From Pseudomonas protegens (lineage in GTDB: Bacteria; Pseudomonadota; Gammaproteobacteria; Pseudomonadales; Pseudomonadaceae), in the NCBI RefSeq assembly GCF_013407925.2, contig NZ_CP060201.1, forward strand, positions 2,046,001-2,110,000: a stretch of 64,000 nucleotides of DNA. Direction: 5' to 3'. The notes beneath the pieces are model-generated. The model did no database searches, was not told the DNA's origin, and was given only the letters and a program-made list of their open reading frames with translations. Positions 26,144 through 34,789 of this stretch are shown one piece after another. Position numbers and translations under genes: made by a program. Numbering within the stretch: the stretch's first letter is position 1; every line of letters begins with the position of its first letter.

Positions 26144-28340
26144 GGTCAAGTCCTTGGGGTGCAGGCGCCGTAGGCTTGGCCAGGGCATAGGCCGCCAGCG
26201 GCGATTGCGGGTCGAGCAATGAAGTGCGGATGAAGTGCAGGTAGCTCTTGACCCGGCGCAGGGCCGAGGTGTCGAAGTGCGGGGCAAAGGGTTCGTCGGT
26301 GGCCTGGACCCGGCTGATGGCGTGGTCCACGGCGATCAGGCCGCGCTCCAGGTTGCTCTGGCTCGGTTGCAGGAACAGCCGCACCAAAGAGCGGCCCATG
26401 ACCCGGATCGCCTGGCGCCAGGGCTGGGACTCGGCATAGGCCGGGTGCACCGGGAGGATCGCCTGTTCCTTGCGCAACTCGATGATGGCGTGGCCGACTT
26501 CCAGCACCACGAACATCCAGCGCAGCAGCTCGCTCTGCACCTTGGGCTGGCCCACCGCCAGGCCATAGGCCTGGTGCAGCAGGTCGCGGGTGCGGCTTTC
26601 GAAGCTCGATGCCAGGCCCTTGAGCTTGCCGCTGATGGCGTACACCACCTGGCCGCGCAGGTCCTGCTCCAGGCGGCGCCACAGCCAGCGGCTGTTGGGC
26701 GGCAGGATGATCGCCCCCGCCGCGGCGCAGACCAGCATGCCCATGACCATGGCGATGTAGTCGTTGATGAAGGCGTAGGGGTTGTAGACGGTCAGGTTGT
26801 CCGGCACCGAACCGGTGCTGAAGAAGATCAGCAAGCCCAGGCCGACCCCGGCGTACTTGGGCCTGGACGCGAGGAACGAACCGAGCACGATCACCGGCGC
26901 GAGCATCAGGCACAGCAGCGGGAAACCGTCGATCCAGGGGAACACGAAGAACATTTCGACGAAGCCCACCAGCGCGCCGATAAAGGTCCCGCAGGCCATC
27001 TGGAAGGCCATGCGCTTGGGGTTCGGCGTGGCCGCCGAAAGGCCGATGGTGGCGGCGGCGATCAGGGTCATGGTGGCGCCGCTGGGCCAGGCGGTGGCCA
27101 CCCAGTAGCTGCCCAGCACCACCAGCACAAAGGCCGCGCGGATGCCCGAGGCGGCGCAGGCCAGCCAGTTGGTCTGCGGGGTGTAGGGCTCGTCCCAACG
27201 CTCGCGTTCGTGGCGGTGGTCGGCCAGGGACGCGTGGGTCTGGGCGTAGCTGTGCATCTCGTCGACAAAGCGGTAGAGCAGCTCGTAGGCGGTATGGAAA
27301 TCCAGCTGCTCGGCGTCGCTCGGGCCGCTCTCCTGAAAGGCCGCCCGCAGGCTGCGCACCCGCGCCGGCAGCTCGGCCTTGTAGGCCGCCAGGGCCGTGG
27401 CCAGGCGCGCCGCGTCGGGGCTGGTCAGGGCACGGCCGGAGAAACCGTCCAGCAGTTCCGCCAGGTCATAGAGCCCTGGCTTGATCGCCGCCACCACCTG
27501 GTCGGCGCCGCTGCTGCGCAGGCGTTCGAGCAACTGGTGCAGGGCGTTGAAGCGCGTGGTGATGCCCATGAATTCGCTGTTCAGGCGGCTCAGGCGACCG
27601 TTGCGCCGACGCATGTGCGGGTCTTCGAACACGGTGACGCTGCGCAACCCTTCCAGGCCCACGGCCTCGGCGATGAAGCGCACGTTGCTGCTTTCAAAAC
27701 TGTCGCGCTGGCTGCGCCCGCGCAGGCCGTCGGTGACGAACAGGGCGAACACCCCGAAGCGCTGGTACAGGGCATTGCGCATGGCGGCGCTGGCGGTTTG
27801 CGGCAGGATCGCGGCGCTGACCAGGGTCGAGCAGAGAATCCCCAGGGAGATCTCCAGCACCCGCCACACCGCCGCCATGAAGGCGCCTTCCGGGTGAGCC
27901 AGGGCCGGCAGGCCGACCATGGCCGCGGTGTAGCCGGCCAGCACGAAACCATAGGCGCGGAAGTTGCGGTAGCGCGCGGCACCGGCCGAGCAGATACCAA
28001 CCCAGATCGCCAGGGAACCGAGGAACAGCTCGGTGTTCTGGGCGAACAGGGCGATCAGCGCCACCATCACCGCCGAGCCGGTCAGGGTGCCGAGAAAGCG
28101 GTAGAAGCTCTTGGCGAACACCTGGCCGCTCTGCGGCTGCATGACGATGAACACGGTGATCATCGCCGTGCGCGGTTGCGGCAACTCCAGGCGCATGGCC
28201 AGCCACAGGGTAAGGAACGCGGCGGCCAGGACCTTGAAGATATAGACCCAGGTCACGCCGTCGCTGCGCGCCCAGTCGAAGAAACCCCGGCGCCATTCAA
28301 GGGAGTACAGCCAGCGCAAAGGGGCGGGCAAGGAAGTCAT
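26133..28340 (-). CDS. FUSC-family inner-membrane efflux pump (AaeB-like)
   Basis: The 735-residue protein has the FUSC layout: two blocks of about five to six membrane helices (residues about 30-180 and 380-530), each followed by a cytoplasmic helical domain. The start (WLYSLEWRRGFFDWARSDGVTW, in part) and the motif QPRTAMITVFIVMQPQSG are typical of AaeB-type aromatic carboxylic acid exporters. With the outer membrane factor and HlyD adaptor it should form a tripartite pump. The divergent LysR gene probably controls it, as AaeR controls aaeXAB in E. coli. Confidence 0.9.
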   Translation of the reverse strand: MTSLPAPLRWLYSLEWRRGFFDWARSDGVTWVYIFKVLAAAFLTLWLAMRLELPQPRTAMITVFIVMQPQSGQVFAKSFYRFLGTLTGSAVMVALIALFAQNTELFLGSLAIWVGICSAGAARYRNFRAYGFVLAGYTAAMVGLPALAHPEGAFMAAVWRVLEISLGILCSTLVSAAILPQTASAAMRNALYQRFGVFALFVTDGLRGRSQRDSFESSNVRFIAEAVGLEGLRSVTVFEDPHMRRRNGRLSRLNSEFMGITTRFNALHQLLERLRSSGADQVVAAIKPGLYDLAELLDGFSGRALTSPDAARLATALAAYKAELPARVRSLRAAFQESGPSDAEQLDFHTAYELLYRFVDEMHSYAQTHASLADHRHERERWDEPYTPQTNWLACAASGIRAAFVLVVLGSYWVATAWPSGATMTLIAAATIGLSAATPNPKRMAFQMACGTFIGALVGFVEMFFVFPWIDGFPLLCLMLAPVIVLGSFLASRPKYAGVGLGLLIFFSTGSVPDNLTVYNPYAFINDYIAMVMGMLVCAAAGAIILPPNSRWLWRRLEQDLRGQVVYAISGKLKGLASSFESRTRDLLHQAYGLAVGQPKVQSELLRWMFVVLEVGHAIIELRKEQAILPVHPAYAESQPWRQAIRVMGRSLVRLFLQPSQSNLERGLIAVDHAISRVQATDEPFAPHFDTSALRRVKSYLHFIRTSLLDPQSPLAAYALAKPTAPAPQGLDHAS

Positions 28341-28351
28341 GGGGGCCTGCT

Positions 28352-29863
28352 TCAGTGGTCGAACACGGCCAGGGCCGCGGGAGTCTTGGGTGCCTCAAGG
28401 CGATCCTGCGCGGGGACGTCGCGGCCGGCTTCCAGCCCGCCGCCCAGGGCCGTCACCAGGTCCGCCTGGACCGTCAGGCGCGCGGCCTGCACCTGCTGCT
28501 GGATCTGCTGCTGGTGAAACAGCAGGCTCTGGGCATTGAGCACGTTCAGGTAGTCGGTCAGGCCGCGCTGGAAGGCCACGGTGGCGATGTCGTAGGTCTT
28601 CTGCGCCGCGGCCACCGACTCGGCGGCGAAGGCTTGCTGCTTGTCCATGGACTCGCGGCGGATCAACTGGTCGGAGATGCTTTTCAGCGCGTCCACCAGG
28701 GTCTGGTTGTACCTGGCCACGGCCAGGTCGTAGCCGGCCGCGGCGTCACCCAGTTCCGAGCGCAGGCGCCCGCCGTCGAAGATTGGCAGGCTGATGGCCG
28801 GGCCGACGTTGTAGTTGAGCTTCTTGCCGGTGAGGAACTCCAGGGCCCCGCCGCCGGTGGCCATGAAGCCGATGCTGCCCACCAGGTCGACGTTGGGGTA
28901 GAAGCCAGCGTGAGCCACATCGATGCCGCGAGCCTGGGCCGCCACTTGCCAGCGGCTGGCGACCACGTCCGGGCGCTGGCCCAGCAGTTCGGCGGGCAGG
29001 GCCGAGGGCAGTTTCAGCGCGGCGCCCAGGGACAGGCTTGGCCGCTGCAGTTGCGCGCCCTCTCCCGGGCCCTTGCCGGCCAGGGCCGCTAGTTGGTTGC
29101 GAGTCAGGGCGATTTCTTCGTCCAGGGCGTCCAGCTGGCGATGGGTTTCCGGCAGCGGCGCCTCGGCCTGACTGACTTCGAAATGGGTACCCAGGCCGCT
29201 GTCCAGGCGCCGTTGCGCCAGTTCGAGAATCTGTTGCTGCTGCTTCAGGGTGGCGGCCACGATATCGCGCTGGGCGAAGTGCAAGGACAGCTGGATATAG
29301 CTGCGCACCACGTTGTTCACCAGTTCCAGCTGGGCCTGACGGGCCTCGGCCACACTCATGTGGGCCAGGTCGACGGCGCGCTCGGTGTTGTTGCTCTCCC
29401 GGCCCCAGAGGTCCAGGGCATAACTGAAGCCCAGGGCGGCGTTGTTGTCCCAGGTGGTGGTGTTGGCCAGGGCGCCGGGGCCGTAGAACTGATCGGTGGG
29501 CCAGTTGTGGCGCTTGAGGGTGGCGTCGCCCTTGATCTGCAACGACTCGGCCGACTCGGCGATACCGGCCAGGGCCTTGGCCTGACGCACCCGGGCGGCG
29601 GCCATGGCCAGGCTCGGGCTGCCTTGCAAGGCCAGCTCGATCCAGCGGTTCAGCTGCGGGTCGCCGTAGGCCTGCCACCACTGGGCGCTGGGCCAATGGG
29701 CGTCGCGCGCGGCGCTCTTTATCGCCTCGTCGGTGGCCAATGTATTAGCGGGAAGTGTCTTGCCTTGTGGGGCAATGCCTCCGGTTCCGATGCAGCCGCT
29801 GATTGCTAACGATAAAGCCCAAACACTGAGGGTCTTGAACCCTCTGCTGATGCGACGCGGCAC
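28352..29863 (-). CDS. NodT-family outer-membrane efflux lipoprotein (OprM-like)
   Basis: The 503-residue protein begins with a lipoprotein signal ending LAISGC, then a NodT/OprM-type outer membrane factor with two long helical hairpins (WWQAYGDPQLNRWIELAL, GDATLKRHNWPTDQFYGPG, PGFYPNVDLVGSIGF-like strand at HAGFYPNVDL). It would provide the trimeric exit duct for the FUSC/HlyD pump encoded downstream, 11 bases away. The start lies in the shared promoter region with the LysR gene. Confidence 0.9.
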   Translation of the reverse strand: MPRRISRGFKTLSVWALSLAISGCIGTGGIAPQGKTLPANTLATDEAIKSAARDAHWPSAQWWQAYGDPQLNRWIELALQGSPSLAMAAARVRQAKALAGIAESAESLQIKGDATLKRHNWPTDQFYGPGALANTTTWDNNAALGFSYALDLWGRESNNTERAVDLAHMSVAEARQAQLELVNNVVRSYIQLSLHFAQRDIVAATLKQQQQILELAQRRLDSGLGTHFEVSQAEAPLPETHRQLDALDEEIALTRNQLAALAGKGPGEGAQLQRPSLSLGAALKLPSALPAELLGQRPDVVASRWQVAAQARGIDVAHAGFYPNVDLVGSIGFMATGGGALEFLTGKKLNYNVGPAISLPIFDGGRLRSELGDAAAGYDLAVARYNQTLVDALKSISDQLIRRESMDKQQAFAAESVAAAQKTYDIATVAFQRGLTDYLNVLNAQSLLFHQQQIQQQVQAARLTVQADLVTALGGGLEAGRDVPAQDRLEAPKTPAALAVFDH

Positions 29864-29903
29864 TGCTGCGAATTCCTGAAGATCGGGGGGGAGTATTTCT
29901 CTC

Positions 29904-29980
29904 GTGGAAGTCGGCCGGCCGGCGCAGCGATACGCCTGCTACACCGCGTTGCGCGGATCGCCGGCACGCCGACTCCTACG
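29904..29980. repeat. REP pair in the efflux operon/LysR intergenic region
   Basis: GAAGTCGGCCGGCCGGCG on the left and CGCCGGCACGCCGACTCCTA on the right are inverted, with a GC-rich middle (TGCTACACCGCGTTGCG). The right end is the complement of a GTAGGAGTCGGCGTGCCGG repeat. It lies in the 5' region of the efflux operon transcript. Confidence 0.7.
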
Positions 29981-30024
29981 GATCGGGGCAATTCTAGGGG
30001 GCGGCCGGGGCGGCGATAAGCAGG

Positions 30025-30038
30025 GATTCCTGTGAATC
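30025..30038. promoter_or_regulatory. Possible LysR-type operator in the divergent promoter
   Basis: GATTC-CTGT-GAATC is a perfect five-base inverted repeat midway between the divergent genes, about 92 bases before the LysR start. A second near-palindrome, GTTACCGTAAAC, lies at about 30042-30053. Position suits an AaeR-type regulator; assignment is inference. Confidence 0.35.
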
Positions 30039-30129
30039 TTTGTTACCGTAAACGCGATAATCCCTTGGTCGCCTATCCAAGCCCCCGTAACTTCGTGTCA
30101 CAATTTGCCATCTCCCCAGAGAGCACCCC

Positions 30130-31098
30130 ATGGACACTTTGCAAAACATGCGCGCCTTCAGTTGTGTGGCCGAAGCCGGCAGTTTCACCGCCGCGGCGGT
30201 GCAACTGGACACCACCACGGCCAACGTCTCGCGCGCAGTCTCCAATCTTGAGGCTCACCTGCAAACCCGCCTGCTCAACCGCACCACCCGCCGCATCGCC
30301 CTGACCGAAGCCGGCAAACGCTACCTGCTGCGCTGCGAGCAGATCCTGGCCTACGTCGAAGAAGCCGAGGCCGAGGCCAGCGACGCCCATGCCCGCCCCG
30401 CCGGGCAATTGAAAGTGCACACCATGACCGGCATCGGCCAGCACTTCGTGATCGACGCCATCGCCCGCTACCGCAAGTCGCACCCGGACGTGACCTTCGA
30501 TCTGACCCTGGCCAACCGCGTGCCGGACCTTCTGGACGAGGGCTACGACGTGTCCATCGTCCTGGCCAGCGAGCTGCCGGATTCGGGGTTCGTCTCCCAG
30601 CGCCTGGGGATCACCTACAGCATCGTCTGCGCCTCCCCGGCCTATGTGAAAGCCAACGGCTGCCCGCAAAAACCCAGCGACCTGCTGAACCACGCCTGCC
30701 TGCGCCTGGTGAGCCCGGTGATACCGCTTGAGAAGTGGGCCTTCGACGGCCCGGAAGGCCAGGAGATGGTCACCATCAACAGCTCGCCGTTCCTGGTGAA
30801 CTCCGCCGATGCCATGAAGACCGCGATCATCAGCGGCATGGGCATTGGCGTGCTGCCGGTGTACGCCGCCATCGAAGGCCTGCGCAACGGCACCCTGGTA
30901 CGCGTGATGCCCCAGTACCGCTCCCAGGAACTGAACCTGTACGCCATCTACCCGTCGCGCCAGTACCTGGATGCCAAGATCAAGACCTGGGTCGAATACC
31001 TGCGCGGCTCCCTGCCGGAGATCCTCGCCGCGCACCAGGCGGAACTGGCGGCCTATGAACTGAGCGGCAGCCTGAGCGGCGCACGCCTGGCCACCTGA
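30130..31098 (+). CDS. LysR-family transcriptional regulator (AaeR-like)
   Basis: A 322-residue LTTR with the N-terminal winged helix: MRAFSCVAEAGSFTAAAVQL, TTTANVSRAVSNLEAHLQTRLLNRTTR-type recognition helix (in part VSRAVSNLE), then a periplasmic-binding-like effector domain. It is divergently transcribed from the aromatic acid efflux operon, the usual place for its activator. The inducer is probably an aromatic carboxylate (inference from E. coli aae). A GC-rich hairpin GCCCCC-N7-GGGGGC (31104-31122) follows the stop. Confidence 0.9.
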   Translation: MDTLQNMRAFSCVAEAGSFTAAAVQLDTTTANVSRAVSNLEAHLQTRLLNRTTRRIALTEAGKRYLLRCEQILAYVEEAEAEASDAHARPAGQLKVHTMTGIGQHFVIDAIARYRKSHPDVTFDLTLANRVPDLLDEGYDVSIVLASELPDSGFVSQRLGITYSIVCASPAYVKANGCPQKPSDLLNHACLRLVSPVIPLEKWAFDGPEGQEMVTINSSPFLVNSADAMKTAIISGMGIGVLPVYAAIEGLRNGTLVRVMPQYRSQELNLYAIYPSRQYLDAKIKTWVEYLRGSLPEILAAHQAELAAYELSGSLSGARLAT

Positions 31099-31121
31099 GC
31101 ACCGCCCCCTTGAACCGGGGG

Positions 31122-31250
31122 CCTGTAGCCGCTGTCGAGCCAAGGCGAGGCTGCGCGGGCTCAGCCTGAGCAACTCTCGCCGAACCCTGCAGAGCGGCCA
31201 CCAGGCCGCCCCCGTTGCAAGCCATCGCAGCCTGCGGCAGCGGCTACAAA
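31122..31250. repeat. REP pair with long spacer between the LysR gene and the reductase
   Basis: CTGTAGCCGCTGTCGAGCC at the left and TCGCAGCCTGCGGCAGCGGC at the right are inverted family-B ends, about 100 bases apart. The left copy carries a change (GCTGTCG for GCTGCCG). Confidence 0.8.
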
Positions 31251-31310
31251 AAGCCGGTGGGGAATGTTAGCTTGCTTGGCATTCTCTCCCGCCTGACGAG
31301 TCTTCCCGCA

Positions 31311-32285
31311 ATGAAAAAGACGGTACTTGCCTTCAGCCGCATCACCCCCGAGATGACCGAACGCCTGCAACAGGACTTCGAGGTCATCGTCCCCAACCCC
31401 AAGCTGGGAGACATCGCCGCGCAGTTCAATGAAGCCCTGCCCCGGGCCCACGGCCTGATCGGCGTCGGCCGCAAGCTGGGGCGCGCACAACTGGAAAACG
31501 CCGCGCAGCTGGAAGTGGTATCGAGCATCTCGGTGGGTTACGACAACTATGACCTGGCCTATTTCAACGAACGCGGGCTGATGCTCACCAACACCCCCGA
31601 CGTGCTCACCGAAAGCACCGCCGACCTGGCCTTCGCCCTGCTCATGAGCAGCGCTCGCCGAGTGACCGAGCTGGATGCCTGGACCAAGGCCGGGCAATGG
31701 CAGGCCAGCGTCGGCCCGGCGCTGTTCGGCTGCGATGTGCATGGCAAGACCCTGGGCATCGTCGGCATGGGCAACATCGGCGCGGCCATCGCCCGTCGTG
31801 GGCGCCTGGGCTTCGGCATGCCGATCCTCTACAGCGGCAACAGCCGCAAGGCGGCCCTGGAGCAGGAACTGGGGGCGCAGTTTCGCAGCCTGGAGCAGCT
31901 GCTGGCGGAGGCGGATTTCGTCTGTCTGGTAGTGCCGTTGAGTGAACAGACCCGACACCTGATCAGCCACCGCGAACTGGCGCTGATGAAGCCCAGCGCG
32001 ATCCTGGTGAACATTTCCCGGGGCCCGGTGGTGGATGAACCGGCGCTGATCGAAGCCTTGCAGAAGGGCCAGATTCGCGGCGCCGGCCTGGATGTGTACG
32101 AAAAAGAGCCGCTGGCGGAGTCGCCGCTGTTCCAACTGAAGAACGCGGTGACCCTGCCGCACATTGGCTCGGCCACCCATGAAACCCGCGACGCCATGGC
32201 CAACCGCGCCATGGCCAACCTGCGCAGCGCCCTGCTGGGCGAACGCCCGCAGGACCTGGTCAACCCGCAAGTGTGGAAGGGCTGA
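31311..32285 (+). CDS. D-2-hydroxyacid dehydrogenase (2-ketogluconate / glyoxylate-hydroxypyruvate reductase, GhrB-like)
   Basis: This 324-residue NAD(P)H-dependent reductase has the D-2-hydroxyacid fold: the dinucleotide motif GMGNIG at about 152-157, catalytic Arg in NISRGP (about 235), Glu in DVYEKEP (about 264) and His in LPHIGSAT (about 284). SVGYDNYD and DVLTESTADLAFALL are typical of GhrB/2-ketogluconate reductases. The cytosolic role would be reducing 2-ketogluconate, hydroxypyruvate or glyoxylate. The ATG at 31311 is used; the open frame upstream reads through a REP. Confidence 0.88.
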   Translation: MKKTVLAFSRITPEMTERLQQDFEVIVPNPKLGDIAAQFNEALPRAHGLIGVGRKLGRAQLENAAQLEVVSSISVGYDNYDLAYFNERGLMLTNTPDVLTESTADLAFALLMSSARRVTELDAWTKAGQWQASVGPALFGCDVHGKTLGIVGMGNIGAAIARRGRLGFGMPILYSGNSRKAALEQELGAQFRSLEQLLAEADFVCLVVPLSEQTRHLISHRELALMKPSAILVNISRGPVVDEPALIEALQKGQIRGAGLDVYEKEPLAESPLFQLKNAVTLPHIGSATHETRDAMANRAMANLRSALLGERPQDLVNPQVWKG

Positions 32286-32305
32286 CCCCCACTGCCTATC
32301 ACCCC

Positions 32306-32443
32306 CTGTAGCCGCTGCCGAGCCTGCGAGGCTGCGACAAGGTCCGCAGGACCTTCAGCGATAGCCCGGCAGAATCAGGTCGCCTGGTTTTGCGACGGCT
32401 GCGCCGCCGTTCGCAGCCTCGCGAGCTCGGCAGCGGCTACAGA
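32306..32443. repeat. REP pair overlapping the 3' end of the DMT transporter gene
   Basis: CTGTAGCCGCTGCCGAGCC at the left and CGAGCTCGGCAGCGGCTACA at the right are inverted ends. The right half lies inside the minus-strand transporter gene and encodes its last 20 or so residues. Confidence 0.88.
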
Positions 32444-33316
32444 GGCAGGTTTGGGTTTGCGAAACACCAGGACGTTGCCCAGCATCACCAGCACCAGCCC
32501 GGCCAGCGCTGGGGCGGTCCACTGGTAGCCTTCGGCAAACGCCGAGACGTTCAGCGCCACCACCGGGAACAGCACCGTGCAATAGGCCGCGCGCTCCGGG
32601 CCCATGCGCCCCACCAGGGTCAGGTAGGCGGTGAAGCCGATCACCGAACCCGGTATCACCAGGTACAGCAGCGAGCCGATGTAGCGGGTGCTCCATTCCA
32701 CGTCGAAGGCGATGCCCTGGGCCAGGCAGTACACCGCCAGCATGGTCGCGCCGTAGGCCATGCCCCAGGCATTGGTGGTCAGAGGCTTGAGCCCGGCTTT
32801 CTGCTGCAGGCTGGAGAGCATGTTGCCCGCCGAGAAACACAGGGTGCCGAGCAGAGCCAAGCCCAGGCCCAGCAGGGTTTGCGGGCTGGCGCTATGGCCT
32901 GCCAGCTCCGGCCAGAACAGCAGCCCCAACCCCAACAGCCCCAGGCCGCCGCCGAGCAATACATTGCGGGCGATCTTCTGGCCGAAGAACACCCGCGCAT
33001 TGAGGGCGTTCCACAGGGTCGCGGTGGAAAACACCACCGCCACCAGACCACTGGGGATCCACTGGCTGGCGTGCAGAAAGCACATGAAGTTGATGCAGAA
33101 CAGGCACAGGCCCTGGGCCAGGCAGATCAGGTGGCCACGACGGTTCATCGGCTGCAGCTTGCGGCTGAGCAGCAGCAGGACGAACAGCACCAGGGCCGCC
33201 AGGGCGAAGCGATAGACGATGGACACCGGAATCGCCACCACCCCCAGTTGCAGTTTCAGGGCGATCCAGGTGGTGCCCCAGATCAGCACGGTCAACAGGT
33301 ACAGCGATAGGTTCAT
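32375..33316 (-). CDS. EamA-family (DMT) transporter
   Basis: A 313-residue inner-membrane protein with ten hydrophobic helices in two EamA repeats; LLTVLIWGTTWIALK at the start and PSGLVAVVFS in helix 4 are typical of drug/metabolite exporters. Its substrate is unknown. The final residues (SVAAAELARLRTAAQPSQNQ) are the translation of a REP element, so the native C terminus probably ended soon after VFRKPK. It is divergent from an AraC-family gene that may regulate it. Confidence 0.88.
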   Translation of the reverse strand: MNLSLYLLTVLIWGTTWIALKLQLGVVAIPVSIVYRFALAALVLFVLLLLSRKLQPMNRRGHLICLAQGLCLFCINFMCFLHASQWIPSGLVAVVFSTATLWNALNARVFFGQKIARNVLLGGGLGLLGLGLLFWPELAGHSASPQTLLGLGLALLGTLCFSAGNMLSSLQQKAGLKPLTTNAWGMAYGATMLAVYCLAQGIAFDVEWSTRYIGSLLYLVIPGSVIGFTAYLTLVGRMGPERAAYCTVLFPVVALNVSAFAEGYQWTAPALAGLVLVMLGNVLVFRKPKPASVAAAELARLRTAAQPSQNQAT

Positions 33317-33472
33317 GGCACGACTCCTTTATAAGGCGTGCAGTGTCCCGCCCGCCCGACCTTGGGCGCTTGCATAAACTTGCGCTTTTTATCGGCCCGG
33401 GGCTGGCGGCGAAGCGGCGAGGGAGTAGCATGCAAACCACCGGAAACCGGACCCCTTGCCGATTCGAACAGC

Positions 33473-34348
33473 ATGCCCGCACTGGATACCCTGCAAGTCT
33501 TCCAAGCCCTCAACCGCTCGCCCCATGCTCGCCTGGAGCACAGCGCCGAGCTCGGTGACGGCTTGTCCGCAGCCTTGTGGAGCAACCATCACGACGCCCA
33601 GGAATATGAGGCGCCCGGCCACCACACCCTGTCCTGCTACCTGGCGGGTGGCACCGGCACCTTTCGCCGCGACCAGCCGGGCAGCAAGGGCGGCCCGGGC
33701 AAGCTGTGCATCCTGCCCGCCGAGCACCAGTCGGCCTGGGTGATCAACGGCGATATCCGCCTGGCCCATGTGTATTTCAGCCCTGAGCAGTTCGCCCTGG
33801 GTTGCGTCACCCTGCTGGACCGCGAGCCGCGGGCCATGCAACTGCGCGAAAGCACCTTTGTCGACGACCCCGAGCAGACCCGGCGCTTTGCGCAACTGGT
33901 CCGCCTGAACTGGAACGAGCCCGGCGAGCGCCTGCTCACCAGCAGCCTGGCCCACGAGATGCTCAGCCACGCCCTGCTCAATCAAGTGGGCCTGCGCCAG
34001 GGTGCCCGGCTCAAGGGCGGCCTGGCCGCGCACCAGCGCCGCCTGCTGGTGGACTACATCGACAGCCAGCTGGACGCGCCCCTGAGCCTGGGCCAACTGG
34101 CGGGGTTGTGCAGCCTTTCCGAATACCACTTCGCCCGCATGTTCCGCGCAAGCTTCGGCCTGCCGCCCCATCAGTACGTCCTGGCCCGGCGCCTGGTCCG
34201 GGCCCGCTATCTGTTGCGCCACAGCGCCCTGCCCCTGGGGGAAATCGCCCTGGCCTGCGGCTTCTCCAGCGCCAGCCACTTCACCAACCGCTTTCGCCAG
34301 GCCCTGGGTGGAACACCGGGGGACTACCGCCTGGCGTTCCTGCGCTGA
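33473..34348 (+). CDS. AraC-family transcriptional regulator
   Basis: A 291-residue regulator: an N-terminal cupin-like sensor half (HTLSCYLAGGTGTFRRDQPG, LCILPAEHQSAWVINGD) and a C-terminal AraC double helix-turn-helix (SLGQLAGLCSLSEYHFARMF, in part; LGEIALACGFSSASHFTNRFR, in part). The ATG at 33473 starts near the conserved sensor; upstream in-frame codons reach into the divergent promoter and are unlikely to be used. It lies 156 bases from the divergent EamA transporter start and probably controls it (inference). Confidence 0.88.
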   Translation: MPALDTLQVFQALNRSPHARLEHSAELGDGLSAALWSNHHDAQEYEAPGHHTLSCYLAGGTGTFRRDQPGSKGGPGKLCILPAEHQSAWVINGDIRLAHVYFSPEQFALGCVTLLDREPRAMQLRESTFVDDPEQTRRFAQLVRLNWNEPGERLLTSSLAHEMLSHALLNQVGLRQGARLKGGLAAHQRRLLVDYIDSQLDAPLSLGQLAGLCSLSEYHFARMFRASFGLPPHQYVLARRLVRARYLLRHSALPLGEIALACGFSSASHFTNRFRQALGGTPGDYRLAFLR

Positions 34349-34789
34349 GGTCCGGACCAGCCCCAACCCGACTCTGTACGCCCCTCCCGATGCCAAAACC
34401 CACACTGGCACGCCTCTATCAGTAATACGACTCAAGTTCCTGAATCAAACAGGACGATTCTTACAAATCAATTAAATAAACCCTACATAAACACCCACAA
34501 AAGAGCACTTCCAATAAGTTCTTATATGACAACCCAAAACATAAACGGGTAATTATTTTAAAACTTCAGTTACTGCCTCATTCACAGAGCTGATGGTTCT
34601 TGCTTAACGTTCAGCCTAACTTAGTCTTTAGACCTGAAAGCCCAGGCATGACACAAAGTTCCAACACGCCGCCAAACACATCCACCACGTCCAACCACCA
34701 CTCAGCAGATTTAAAAAAAGCGGCAAAGACTCAACATATCAGCCCCCAATCGCCTTGTTCCTAAAACAACAAAAACAGAGGACGATGAA
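34349..34789 (+). other. AT-rich intergenic region before the OprD-type porin gene
   Basis: This 441-base stretch has no gene. From about 34430 it is much richer in A+T than its surroundings, with runs such as AATTATTTTAAAA. It probably holds the porin promoter and a long leader; I could not identify a confident -35/-10 pair, Pho box or Fur box. AGAGGA at 34776-34781 is the porin ribosome site. Confidence 0.5.
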
